From positions 1 through 64,000 of the forward strand of contig SUWC01000007.1 in NCBI GenBank assembly GCA_015061665.1: a DNA stretch of 64,000 nucleotides, in the 5' to 3' direction. Positions 1 through 8,230 of the stretch are shown piece by piece. The position numbers and the translations under genes were made by a program. The notes under the pieces were generated by a model. That model saw only the letters and a list, made by a program, of their open reading frames with translations, made no database searches and was not told the DNA's origin. Origin of the DNA: Lentisphaerota bacterium. GTDB lineage: Bacteria > Verrucomicrobiota > Kiritimatiellia > RFP12 > UBA1067. The stretch's first letter is position 1; every line of letters begins with the position of its first letter.

Positions 1-405
1 CCAGAAATCGAGCGCCCACTCCTTGTTGAACTTCCCTGGGTCGTTGCCGATCGTCATGATAAAGTAAAGCCCAAGTTCCTTCGTGAGCTTCACAGCTTTG
101 TCGATCACCTCCACGCGATAGCCGGGCGCGCGCGAGCCTTCTGCCGGATATTTGAGGTCGCAGCCTTCTGCATAGTCGTGAACGGCGTTCAATCCGACGA
201 GCTTAAGCTGCTCAAGGCTCTCGCACTTGTGGGACGCAACGCAACCGCGCAGCAATGCGCCGTTGTCGGCAACAAGGGTCGTTCGCTCCGTGTTGATGTG
301 CGGCCTTCCGCGCGGGATGGGAATCTCCGCCCCCTCCGCAAAGGAAACACACGATGCTACGATTATCGCCGCGGCGAAAGAGACTGCAGTATGATTGATT
401 TCCAT
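1..405 (-). CDS. Secreted glycoside hydrolase, GH5-like (partial, runs off the window)
   Basis: The frame is open from an ATG at 405 to the window edge (135 codons); the ORF track misses it because no stop is present. Residues 1-24 form a signal peptide (hydrophobic AVSFAAAIIVASCVSFA), so the product is exported. The mature start has NGALLRGC, then GLNAVHDYAEG and LGLYFIMTIG, which resembles the first strands and helices of a (beta/alpha)8 GH5-type cellulase or mannanase barrel, where NGxxLRG opens the fold. The catalytic residues lie outside the window, so substrate is unknown. A -10 hexamer (TATAAT) sits 7 nt before the ATG, implying a nearly leaderless mRNA, and a 14-bp palindrome lies upstream. 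The family call is inference from a short N-terminus. Confidence 0.55.
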   Translation of the reverse strand, partial: MEINHTAVSFAAAIIVASCVSFAEGAEIPIPRGRPHINTERTTLVADNGALLRGCVASHKCESLEQLKLVGLNAVHDYAEGCDLKYPAEGSRAPGYRVEVIDKAVKLTKELGLYFIMTIGNDPGKFNKEWALDFW

Positions 406-412
406 GCGCTCA

Positions 413-457
413 ATTATACTCAATCTCAACCCTGGAACTCAATAGCCCATTTGGGTA
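413..457 (-). promoter_or_regulatory. Leaderless promoter plus 14-bp palindrome (site S1)
   Basis: Read on the minus strand, TACCCAAATGGGCT (444-457) is followed after 25 nt by TATAAT (413-418) and after 7 more nt by the ATG at 405. The palindrome matches the consensus seen at nine other places in the window (TRCNC-N4-GNGYA) except at the last base. No TTGACA-like -35 is present at the usual spacing. Confidence 0.6.
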
Positions 458-537
458 GGACGATTTCGTCGGCATCAACCCGCCCTTATTACGCGGCAGG
501 ATGCCGCGTCGCCATTATTCGGACACCCTTTCGCGCA

Positions 538-1725
538 CTATTCATTGACGCGGACGTTGACGGCGTTTTCGATCCGGTCTGGCTTGAGCGCATTGGCGAG
601 GCGGACGTTCTCCATGACAACGCCGTCGATCGGAACGCGCTTGTCGCCGCGCAGGTCGACAAGGCGCTCCGCCTCCTCGACGGACACGTTCTTCATGACG
701 AGGTTCTTGATCGGCGTCACGCGCACCTCGTGCGTCGGGAAGTCCTTCCACTGGTAGACGACGTCAGTCGCCACGGACATTACGCCGAAACGGACCTTCT
801 TCGCCGTGACGTTCTCCATCCTGATGTTCTCTACGAATCCGCCCCGGCGCTCGTTCGTCTTCACGTAGAAGAGGCGGAACGCCTCGCTCTCAAGGATGCA
901 GTCGTGCATGTAGACGTTGCGAACGCCTCCGGACATCTCGCTGCCGACTCCAAGAAGGACGTGTCCGTTGACGATTGTGCAGTTCCTGACTTCGATGTTC
1001 TCGCTAGGCGTGTCGAGACGCCATGCGTCCTGGTTGCGCCCGGACTTGATGACGACCGCATCGTCGCCTTGGTCGAAGCGGCAGTTCTCTATAAGGACGT
1101 TCTTCGTCATCTCCACGTCGATGCCGTCGTTGTTGTGCCCATGGGCATAGACGTCGAGTCCGCGGACAACCGCGTCGCTGCAGAGGAAGAGGTGTATCGT
1201 CCAGAACGGCGACTCGCGTATCCTGAAGTCCTCGAGCCTTATGTTCTTGCAGCGGTTGAACTGCATCAAATGCGGCCTTACGTTGGACTCCGGAATCTTC
1301 GTCAGGTCGCGCTCCTCCATGGGCGCGTTGAAGCTGCACCAGTCGTAGAGTCTACGCGTCGCCTCCATGTGCCCCTTGCCGCGTCCGAACCAAGTGCGCC
1401 AGAACTGCATCTTCGGGGCGAACGTTCCTTTGCCCGTGATCGCGACGTTCGTGCATCCATAGGCATAGACGAGCGGAGAGTAGTTCAGGCACTCCACGCC
1501 CTCCCAGCTCGTCGGCACTGCGGGAAGGTAGTCCTGCGGATTGTCGGAGAACACTATCCGCGCGCCTTCTTCGAGATGCAGCTCGATGTTGCTCCTAAGG
1601 CGCAGCGGCCCAGCGCTGAAGTGCTCGCCTGCCGGAACCACGACCCTGCCGCCGCCCTTCTCGGCAACTGCGTCAATCTCGCCCTGCAGCGAAAGCGCCG
1701 CAGCCAGAATCAATGTCGTAACCAT
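538..1725 (-). CDS. GH28 polygalacturonase-like glycoside hydrolase
   Basis: Right-handed beta-helix enzyme of family GH28, which hydrolyses galacturonan or related pectic backbones. The conserved active-site blocks are visible in order: NNDGIDVE (the NTD block), GDDAVVIKSG (the DD block), NGHVLLGVGSEMSGG (the GHG block) and FYVKTNERRGG (RIK-like block). I place the start at 1725 (395 aa) rather than at the track start 1779, because AAAGGA precedes this ATG at good spacing and MVTTLILAAALSLQG then gives a short signal-like N-terminus. It lies 57 nt downstream of the GH35 gene on the same strand and is probably cotranscribed with it. The second position of the GHG block (LGVGSE) is divergent, so exact specificity is uncertain. 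Confidence 0.85.
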   Translation of the reverse strand: MVTTLILAAALSLQGEIDAVAEKGGGRVVVPAGEHFSAGPLRLRSNIELHLEEGARIVFSDNPQDYLPAVPTSWEGVECLNYSPLVYAYGCTNVAITGKGTFAPKMQFWRTWFGRGKGHMEATRRLYDWCSFNAPMEERDLTKIPESNVRPHLMQFNRCKNIRLEDFRIRESPFWTIHLFLCSDAVVRGLDVYAHGHNNDGIDVEMTKNVLIENCRFDQGDDAVVIKSGRNQDAWRLDTPSENIEVRNCTIVNGHVLLGVGSEMSGGVRNVYMHDCILESEAFRLFYVKTNERRGGFVENIRMENVTAKKVRFGVMSVATDVVYQWKDFPTHEVRVTPIKNLVMKNVSVEEAERLVDLRGDKRVPIDGVVMENVRLANALKPDRIENAVNVRVNE

Positions 1726-1782
1726 TCTTCGTTTCCTTTCTTTTAGATTCAATAAACCGATCTTGCGACGCTTGCGCATCCG

Positions 1783-4700
1783 TCAGCGCACCAGCAGTCT
1801 CCAGTCCTTCACGCGCCCCGCCGACTTGCCCTGGCGCGGCGTGTAGCGGATGCCGTAGATGTCGGTCTTCTTGTCCGCGGTGAACTCGATCCAGTGCGGT
1901 ACGGAGCGGTTGGGCGCGATCCAGCACGCCTCGACCTGTCCGTCGATCGCATTCTCGGCGACTCCGTCCTCGCGTATCTCCTCCTCGCTGTCAACGCCAG
2001 TCACCTGAAGGCCCATGGACGTGATCGGATTACCGTCCTTGCCAAGGAAATCGAATTCCGCGACGGACGCGGTGTTCTTCGAGTCGTAGACAGAATCGGC
2101 GACGAAGGTGAATACGCTGCCGCGCATCGGCTTTTCGAACATAGCCACCTGCGCGGCCTCGCCCTGCGGGAAGGTTCCGGACGCGGCAAGCTCTCCTCCG
2201 CCCATCTTTGCGGAAGGACGCTTCTTGGAATTGAAGTCAAGCTCCGGCCTGAGCACGTCGAGTACGGGCTTTGCCGTGAAGGCGACCTCTGCGCCCTTCT
2301 CACCGGGGCCGAAGAAATCAAGAACGACGACGCTGTTCTTCCCCTTGCGAAGCCAGCATCCGGGGACGTAGAGAGTCTGCTGCGGGCCGATGCACCAGAA
2401 GCGGCCGAGGTTGCGTCCGTTGACCCACGCGATTCCCTTGCGCCAAGACGACATGTCGAGGAACGTGTCCGCGGGAACTTCGTCCGCCACCTCCAGCTCG
2501 CCCGAATAAAGAGCCGGTGCATCCGCGTCGCCCGAGAACGCGCCGCCTGCCGCAGCCCTGGCGGAAACGTCCTCTCCGTCGGGATCAATCGGCATCATGC
2601 GCGCGACCCAGCCGGTCAAAGTGGTGCGGTCGAGGCGGATCGGACCGTTGAGCCCCTTGCGGTCCTCCATGCCACTTGACGAATTGATGCGTCCCATCGC
2701 CTCAACGACGATCTGCAGCTTCCGCGCCTTGCCGTCCCTACCGCGCGGCACATGGACCTTGAGTCCGCGATGGCGGCGGTCGAGAGTCCCGAGGCGCTTT
2801 CCGTCGAGGAACACGTAGCCGAAGTCGTGGATGTCTCCGAAGCGGATGTCGCCTCCGATTTCCGCAGGGACGAACGTCTCGTAGCTGACGAGACCGAAGC
2901 CCTGTCCAAGCCGCTCCATGAAGACTGGCGAGTCTATCTTGACTTCGCGCGTGCAGAGCGCGTCGACCGAAGCCGTGCGGCGCAGCGCGACGCTTCCGTA
3001 GTCCTTTACCGGAATCGGCTGCGGCATTTCGCGGATCGTCTCGCCGGGATTCAGATGTTTTGCCATGCGGTCGCGGAACTTCGCGAAGGACGGGTTGGGC
3101 GCGCCGTGTTCGTTGATCGGCGCCTCGTAGTCGTAGCTCGTCACATTGGGGACGAACGGATTGCGGCAGCCGACCCATCCGCCGAACGACGTCCCTCCGT
3201 GGGCCATGTAGAGCGAAAAGCTCGCGCCGTGCTCGAGCATCCAGTCGATCGGGCCGAAGAACTCGCGGTCGCTCTTTGCGTAATGATGGGCCTGCCCCCA
3301 CGTGTCGAACCAGGCGGGGTAGTATTCCGAGCACATGAGCGGTCCCTTCGGCTGGAACTGGCGGATTACGCCGAAGCGCTGCTCGGGGTCTCCGCCGAAG
3401 TTCGCTGCCTGGAAAAGCTCCGGGATAAAGCCGTTCTGCGTTACGCGCGGAGGGTTGCACGCATAGAGAGGGACCTCGAACCCGGCGTCGATCGTGGCCT
3501 GGCGGAGCGCGCGCATGTAGTTGACGTCGTTCCCGTGGAGTCCGTATTCGTTCTCGACCTGCACCATCAGGATCGGACCGCCGCGCGTGACCTGGAGCGG
3601 CGCGAGCACGCGTCCGACCTCGGTGATCCACCTCTTGGCAGGCTCCAGCCAGCGCGGATCGGAGGAGCGCATCGAAATAGGCTTCGCGCCGCCATCGGTG
3701 TCGTTCGCCATCAGCCACCACGGCGCGCCGCCGCCTTCCCATTCGGCGCATGCGTAGGGCCCTGGACGAAGTATCACCCACAGCCCCTCTTCCTGCGCCA
3801 TCCGGCAGAACGCAGCGGCGTCCGCCATTCCGTCCCACTTGAACTTCCCGGGCTCGCGTTCGTGGTAGTTCCAGAACATGTAGCAGCCGACTGCGTTGCA
3901 TCCCATTGCGCGGAGCATCTGAAGCCTGTGGCGCCAGTATTCGCGCGGGATGCGCGCGTAGTGGATCTCGCCGCAGTGTATCTTCAGGGGAGCGCCGTCG
4001 AGGAGGAAACCCGAATCGCCGATCTCGAAAGTGCGCCCGTGCGTGCAAGGCGGAAGATCGACGAAGACTTTTTCCCTTACGCCTTCGCCCCATGGCAGGA
4101 CCTTCAGAGTCAGGCTCTTGGTCCCCTTCGGCATACGGCGAAGCGCGTAGCGTATCGGAGTTCCCTTCCAGAAATCGTCCTGAACGAGGCGTCCATCCGC
4201 ATAAAGGCGCGCCATGTCGCCTTCATACGAAATCTCGACCATCCCGTCGCCTTCCGAAAACGGAACCTCGTACTCCGCCGCCGCATTCCACGCATCCTCG
4301 TCGGGCGTCTGCGCGACGCCGTTCTGTCCGATCGCGACAGGCGGAGGAGTTCCGGCGGACTTCAGGAGCTTTAGGTCGGCAACGGAAAGGCGGCGGCCTT
4401 CGGCATTCTGCGGACACCGGCCTGCGATGGTTCGTCCGTCAAGGAGGCGCTCCACCTTGCCGTCCTTCTCTACGCCGATCCAGCATTCACCGTCGGGCTT
4501 TATGCGGCGCACGTAGTCGTTGTGGAAGACGAAGCGCCCGCGCCTCGTCTCGTTCTTGCTGACGAACACGGGGTCTTCCGCGGCAAACTCCTCCCCGTAG
4601 TCGCGGCAGAACCGAGCAAGCGCGCGGATGAGCCAGTACGCCTTCTGCGGTTCGCCGAATTCAGAGATCGGCGCCTGGAACTCGTAGCTGACGCGCGGCA

Positions 4701-5805
4701 GGTCGTTGTAGTTGGTGAAGAGTCCGCGCTGGCTCTCGGCCATGTTGACGCCGGCGTCGGTCGGATTCGTCCCGCCGTGGTACATGTAGAAGCCCGGCAG
4801 ATTCGAGCCGGAGCCGAGCTTGACTACGGCGAGCGCAAAAGCGTCCATTGGCTCCATGTTGAGGCGACGGTGGTAGCTCGAAGCCATGCCGCCGCCGAGT
4901 TCGCACGTGAAGTAGGGATAACGGTCCGCGCCGTTTGCGTCCTCCGCCTTCTGGCTGCCAAGGGCGTCCGTAGCGATGACGGACGACGTACGCGCGGGGC
5001 GCATCTCGAACGCCTTTCTGTAGTCGCCGGGCATCGACTTGAGGGTGCGGTCCCAGAACCCCTCTGCATAGTCGCCGTAGAGCGGAACCATCTCGCCGAA
5101 AGTCGTCTCGCCGCCATTCAGCTTGGGCCACCCGGTGCGGGTGTATAGCGGGACGTCATAGCCGATCTTTACGGCAAGCGCCTTGAGCGCCTGGTAGTAT
5201 GGCCAGGGGCCGCGGCTTTCGTTCTCGAGCTGGATGCCGACTACGGCGCCGCCGTTCTTCCAGAAATGCGGGGAGACCTCCGTGAACACGCGGCGCCAGA
5301 ACCTCTCGGTCTGGGCAAGGAACTCGCCGTCGCGCGACCTGAGGCGCTTGCGCCATTTTCCGTCCCCTTTGTCGCTTCCCCTGAACTTCTCGATCAGCCA
5401 GTCGGGGAATCCGCCCTCGCGCACTTCGCCATGAACCCACGGCCCTATGCGCACGATCGCCATGAGCCCGGCCTTCTCGACTTCGCCGAGGAAAGCCGAG
5501 AGGTCGCGGTTCCCCGAGAAGTCGTACTCCCCCTCGCGCCACTCGTGGTGGTTCCATATCACGTATGTCGAGACGATGGAGACGCCGCCTTCCTTCATCA
5601 ACTGCAGCGAGCGCGACCATTCGTCGCGGGGGACGCGGGAGTAGTGCATTTCGCCCATGACGGGGACGATCGCCTTCCCGTTCAGGCGCAGGCACCTTGA
5701 ATCGACGTCTATCCTGTCGCCGTTCGGTGCGACCGAAGACGCAGAGAATTCGGCTGCGGCGCAGAGCGCAGCGCAAGCTGTGAAAAGTATTATAATGTGT
5801 TTCAT
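1783..5805 (-). CDS. Secreted tandem GH35 beta-galactosidase with C-terminal F5/8-like domain
   Basis: A 1340-residue exported enzyme. I use the ATG at 5805, followed by signal peptide MKHIIILFTACAALCAAA; the track start at 5895 would put 30 charged residues before it and lies upstream of the -10. Two GH35 catalytic modules follow each other. Module 1 (about 20-560) has QLENES and TCELGGG in place of the usual acid/base and nucleophile blocks. Module 2 (about 590-990) is canonical, with QVENEYG and CSEYYPAWFD plus MAHGGTSFGGW. The last 150 residues resemble a discoidin/F5-8C or CBM32-like sandwich. Family members remove terminal beta-galactose from oligosaccharides outside the cytoplasm. It leads a unit with the GH28 gene and has palindrome site S2 upstream. 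Confidence 0.9.
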   Translation of the reverse strand: MKHIIILFTACAALCAAAEFSASSVAPNGDRIDVDSRCLRLNGKAIVPVMGEMHYSRVPRDEWSRSLQLMKEGGVSIVSTYVIWNHHEWREGEYDFSGNRDLSAFLGEVEKAGLMAIVRIGPWVHGEVREGGFPDWLIEKFRGSDKGDGKWRKRLRSRDGEFLAQTERFWRRVFTEVSPHFWKNGGAVVGIQLENESRGPWPYYQALKALAVKIGYDVPLYTRTGWPKLNGGETTFGEMVPLYGDYAEGFWDRTLKSMPGDYRKAFEMRPARTSSVIATDALGSQKAEDANGADRYPYFTCELGGGMASSYHRRLNMEPMDAFALAVVKLGSGSNLPGFYMYHGGTNPTDAGVNMAESQRGLFTNYNDLPRVSYEFQAPISEFGEPQKAYWLIRALARFCRDYGEEFAAEDPVFVSKNETRRGRFVFHNDYVRRIKPDGECWIGVEKDGKVERLLDGRTIAGRCPQNAEGRRLSVADLKLLKSAGTPPPVAIGQNGVAQTPDEDAWNAAAEYEVPFSEGDGMVEISYEGDMARLYADGRLVQDDFWKGTPIRYALRRMPKGTKSLTLKVLPWGEGVREKVFVDLPPCTHGRTFEIGDSGFLLDGAPLKIHCGEIHYARIPREYWRHRLQMLRAMGCNAVGCYMFWNYHEREPGKFKWDGMADAAAFCRMAQEEGLWVILRPGPYACAEWEGGGAPWWLMANDTDGGAKPISMRSSDPRWLEPAKRWITEVGRVLAPLQVTRGGPILMVQVENEYGLHGNDVNYMRALRQATIDAGFEVPLYACNPPRVTQNGFIPELFQAANFGGDPEQRFGVIRQFQPKGPLMCSEYYPAWFDTWGQAHHYAKSDREFFGPIDWMLEHGASFSLYMAHGGTSFGGWVGCRNPFVPNVTSYDYEAPINEHGAPNPSFAKFRDRMAKHLNPGETIREMPQPIPVKDYGSVALRRTASVDALCTREVKIDSPVFMERLGQGFGLVSYETFVPAEIGGDIRFGDIHDFGYVFLDGKRLGTLDRRHRGLKVHVPRGRDGKARKLQIVVEAMGRINSSSGMEDRKGLNGPIRLDRTTLTGWVARMMPIDPDGEDVSARAAAGGAFSGDADAPALYSGELEVADEVPADTFLDMSSWRKGIAWVNGRNLGRFWCIGPQQTLYVPGCWLRKGKNSVVVLDFFGPGEKGAEVAFTAKPVLDVLRPELDFNSKKRPSAKMGGGELAASGTFPQGEAAQVAMFEKPMRGSVFTFVADSVYDSKNTASVAEFDFLGKDGNPITSMGLQVTGVDSEEEIREDGVAENAIDGQVEACWIAPNRSVPHWIEFTADKKTDIYGIRYTPRQGKSAGRVKDWRLLVR

Positions 5806-5811
5806 GATCCA

Positions 5812-5854
5812 ATTATACCAAAAGACGCCGCATTGAGCATTACCCAAAAGGGTA
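5812..5854 (-). promoter_or_regulatory. Leaderless promoter plus 14-bp palindrome (site S2)
   Basis: On the minus strand the near-perfect palindrome TACCCTTTTGGGTA (5841-5854) lies 23 nt upstream of TTTTGGTATAAT, an extended -10 (hexamer 5812-5817), which is 6 nt before the GH35 ATG at 5805. There is no Shine-Dalgarno, consistent with a leaderless transcript. Position relative to the -10 places the palindrome centre near -42. Confidence 0.7.
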
Positions 5855-5981
5855 CGGGCGAATGCGGCCTTGCCACATCGATCAGGTGCGCGCAAGCCCG
5901 AAAAAGCGGGCGAAAACGGGGCAAATTATTCTTTCAGAGGCGAAAAATAGCGATTTTATTGACTTTTTTGCGCTTCCCCCC

Positions 5982-6010
5982 TTGCAAAGCCCCGATTTTA
6001 GTGATATATT
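5982..6010 (+). promoter_or_regulatory. Sigma-70-type promoter of the HU gene
   Basis: TTGCAA (5982-5987), a 17-nt spacer and TATATT (6005-6010) form a standard promoter pointing at the HU gene, with a leader of about 45 nt and AAAGGA as ribosome binding site before the ATG at 6064. Confidence 0.65.
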
Positions 6011-6063
6011 ATAGGCATAATCACGAAGGGAATCCTCCCGAGTGAAACAAAAGGACAGAAACA

Positions 6064-6369
6064 ATGGCAAAGAAACTCCCGCCCGTTCCGACCACCAAGA
6101 GTGGCATCATGGCAGCAATCGCTGAGGCCGCCGGCATCACCAAGAAGCAGGCCGTCGCAGCTTATGATGCTGTTGTCGACATCGCAATCCGCGGTGCCAA
6201 GCAGGAAGAGAAGGGCATCACCCTTCCCGCTATCGGCAAGGTCAAGCTTGTCAAGCGTCCTGCGCGCATCGGCCGCAACCCCGCCACGGGCGAGCAGATC
6301 AAGATCAAGGCTAAGAAGGTCGTCAAGATCGCCGCGTGCAAGGCTTTCAAGGACGCCATCCTCGGCTAA
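6064..6369 (+). CDS. HU-family DNA-binding protein
   Basis: A 101-residue nucleoid protein of the HU/IHF family, which bends and compacts DNA as a dimer. The fold is evident: N-terminal helices (TKSGIMAAIAEAAGITKKQAVAAYDAVVDIAIRGA would span helices 1-2), then GKVKLVKRPARIGRNPATGEQIKIKAKKVVKI, in which the RIGRNPATGE arm motif is diagnostic. It is slightly longer than the usual 90 residues because of an N-terminal MAKKLPPVP extension. It is monocistronic, with its own promoter and a strong hairpin terminator shared with the convergent protease gene. Confidence 0.95.
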   Translation: MAKKLPPVPTTKSGIMAAIAEAAGITKKQAVAAYDAVVDIAIRGAKQEEKGITLPAIGKVKLVKRPARIGRNPATGEQIKIKAKKVVKIAACKAFKDAILG

Positions 6370-6389
6370 CCCTGATACTTGCAGAAACG

Positions 6390-6426
6390 AACAAAACGGG
6401 CGCGGTTTTTCCGCGCCCGTTTTGTT
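6390..6426. terminator. Bidirectional intrinsic terminator
   Basis: A perfect 16-bp inverted repeat (AACAAAACGGGCGCGG, loop of five T, then its complement) has A-rich and T-rich flanks, so it can terminate the HU transcript rightwards and the long leftward operon ending with the M50 protease gene at 6428. Confidence 0.9.
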
Positions 6427-6427
6427 T

Positions 6428-7222
6428 TCACCGATAGTCGCTGTAGCGCCAGGAGCTTTCCATCACGGCAAGCTGGTACTCGCGATATCCCTCGCGCCAT
6501 ATCATCCACGCTATGAGCAGCGAGACGAAGCCCCAGCTGCGTCCGTTGAACATTCGCCAGAATCCGCTCAGCCCGACGAGGATCGCAACGCCGCGACCGA
6601 CGACCATTGCGATGTACGTTGCCTTCACTCGCGTCAGGAACGGCGTCATCGCGCTGCGGAAGACGCGTCCGCCGTCGAGCGGGAAGCCAGGCACGAGGTT
6701 GAAGAACCCGAGTACGCCGTTCATGATGGCCAGGTAGCAAGCCATCGACATGACCCACTCCTTCGACGCCTCGTAGGCTATGCCGCCGGAAAAGCCGACG
6801 TTTATGCCGAAGGAACCCCACACCATGGCCCAGACGTAGCAGAAGGCGTCCCACAAGCCGCCCTCGACTGCAATGAGCGCAATCGCGACGATGCCGGCGA
6901 ACGACAGCGCGAAGGAGACGAGCGGGCCCGCAACCGCCGTCAGGAACTCCTGGCTCGGCTTGCGCGGCAGGGCGATAAGCGACGCGCATCCGCCGAGAAG
7001 CGAAAGCGTTATGTCGCGCGTGTCGTATCCGAACGCCCTCGCCGTGAGCGAGTGGCCGAATTCGTGCGCGGTAATCGAAATCAGCAGCAGAAGCGCCGAC
7101 GCAAGTCCGTCAGCAAACGAGCCGCCGCCCGTGACGAACATTACGAGAAGGACGACGAGCGATATGTCGAGGTAAATCGGAATTCCGAACATCTCGCAAA
7201 GACGAAATCTGCTTGGTATCAT
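6428..7222 (-). CDS. Site-2-protease-type (M50) intramembrane metalloprotease
   Basis: A 264-residue membrane protease of family M50. It has the zinc motif HEFGH within a transmembrane segment (residues about 53-57) and the second metal-binding block NLVPGFPLDGGRV (about 185-197). At least five hydrophobic segments are visible. Unlike many bacterial members it lacks CBS or PDZ domains and is short, so it belongs to the minimal group. Such proteases cleave membrane-anchored regulators or signal peptides; the substrate here is unknown. It is the last gene of the leftward block, 13 nt after the methyltransferase gene, and ends at the shared terminator. Confidence 0.9.
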   Translation of the reverse strand: MIPSRFRLCEMFGIPIYLDISLVVLLVMFVTGGGSFADGLASALLLLISITAHEFGHSLTARAFGYDTRDITLSLLGGCASLIALPRKPSQEFLTAVAGPLVSFALSFAGIVAIALIAVEGGLWDAFCYVWAMVWGSFGINVGFSGGIAYEASKEWVMSMACYLAIMNGVLGFFNLVPGFPLDGGRVFRSAMTPFLTRVKATYIAMVVGRGVAILVGLSGFWRMFNGRSWGFVSLLIAWMIWREGYREYQLAVMESSWRYSDYR

Positions 7223-7235
7223 GACAATCCTCCTG

Positions 7236-8207
7236 TTACATGGGTTTTACGGACTTCAGCACGGCGTAGCCGCGCCGCCTTATGATCTCAACGGACGGAA
7301 AGAAGCGCGCCTGGACCGGCTCCAGCCCGGCCGCGTTCTTGCACACGGAGTAGCACACCCCGCCAGGCTTCAGCGCGCGAGCCGCCGTCTCGAGGAACAC
7401 CTCCGCGATCCTGTAGTCGCTGTAGTAGGGCGGATTGCCGACGAACACGTCGAACGTTCCGTCCATCCTCGCAGGCATCCCGTTGTCCGCAAGGACAACC
7501 TCCGCCGGAATCCCAAGGTTCTTCGAGTTGAGCTCCGCCGCCTGGGTAGCGCGCGAACTGGAATCCACCATCACGAGCTCCACTTCGCCTACCGCGCCCG
7601 CAACGAGGAATCCGACGAGACCGCAGCCGCAGCCCATGTCGAGGAGTTTGATTGGTGAATGGGGATTGGGGGCGGAGAGCTCGCGGCTGGCGACCTCCGC
7701 AAGGGCGAGACCGCCTTCGTCAAGCCTGCGGTGGCAGAAGCACCCTGGGAACGACGTGAACTCCATCGGCCTGCCGCCGGGAACGGACGCCTTCCACTTC
7801 GCGCTGAAGTCGCGCACGCGCGACGGATCGTCCGCAATCTTCGCGAGCAGGTCGTTGCGGTCGCGCTCCTTTCCGATGAATTCGACCTCGACGCGGCACG
7901 GACGCCCTTCCGAGCCCGTCGTCTTCGCGGCTAGGATATGGCACTGCTGGAGCAGGTCGAGCGCAAGCTCGCCTGACATCAGCCTCGGTCCTGTTCTGAA
8001 CTTTACGAGATCCCAGTCGCCTTCCGGAATGTTCGGCGAGCACACCGCCTTGATGTGGTGCGCCTTCTCTATCGCATGCCGGTCGTATATGTCGATGCAG
8101 TGGCAGGTGACGCCTTCAGCCGCCGCCCATTCCGCCGTCACGCGCTTTCCGTGCTTCCGCGACTCGTAAAGGTCGCACGCCTTGTAGCCAACAAGCAGGG
8201 TCTTCAT
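7236..8207 (-). CDS. RsmC/RlmG-like class I SAM-dependent methyltransferase
   Basis: Start chosen at 8207 (323 aa), giving MKTLLVGYKACD; the track start at 8333 lies inside the upstream ABC-F gene. The C-terminal half carries LLDMGCGCGLVG (SAM motif I) and the catalytic NPPY in FVGNPPYYSD, which marks N-methyltransferases acting on bases; the layout of a degenerate N-terminal half plus active C-terminal half fits the RsmC/RlmG group of rRNA guanine-N2 methylases. The stretch SAPNPHSPIK just before motif I is encoded by one of the short G-rich repeats (GGGAATGGGGATTGGGGG) that recur in this genome. It follows the ABC-F gene by 23 nt in one operon. Confidence 0.75.
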   Translation of the reverse strand: MKTLLVGYKACDLYESRKHGKRVTAEWAAAEGVTCHCIDIYDRHAIEKAHHIKAVCSPNIPEGDWDLVKFRTGPRLMSGELALDLLQQCHILAAKTTGSEGRPCRVEVEFIGKERDRNDLLAKIADDPSRVRDFSAKWKASVPGGRPMEFTSFPGCFCHRRLDEGGLALAEVASRELSAPNPHSPIKLLDMGCGCGLVGFLVAGAVGEVELVMVDSSSRATQAAELNSKNLGIPAEVVLADNGMPARMDGTFDVFVGNPPYYSDYRIAEVFLETAARALKPGGVCYSVCKNAAGLEPVQARFFPSVEIIRRRGYAVLKSVKPM

Positions 8208-8230
8208 TGCAGCACTCCAGTCATGGTTTG

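Noticed and set aside
178-1746. Long plus-strand ORF (522 aa)
   Set aside because: It is antisense to the partial GH5-like and GH28 genes, lacks any domain and has shadow-type composition from GC-rich codons.
2752-4374. Plus-strand ORF of 540 aa
   Set aside because: It mirrors the GH35 coding sequence in another frame and has no recognisable motif.
5841-5854. Palindrome sites as transcription terminators
   Set aside because: They are only 14 bp with AT-rich centres, lack a following T tract, and lie at a nearly fixed distance upstream of -10 elements.
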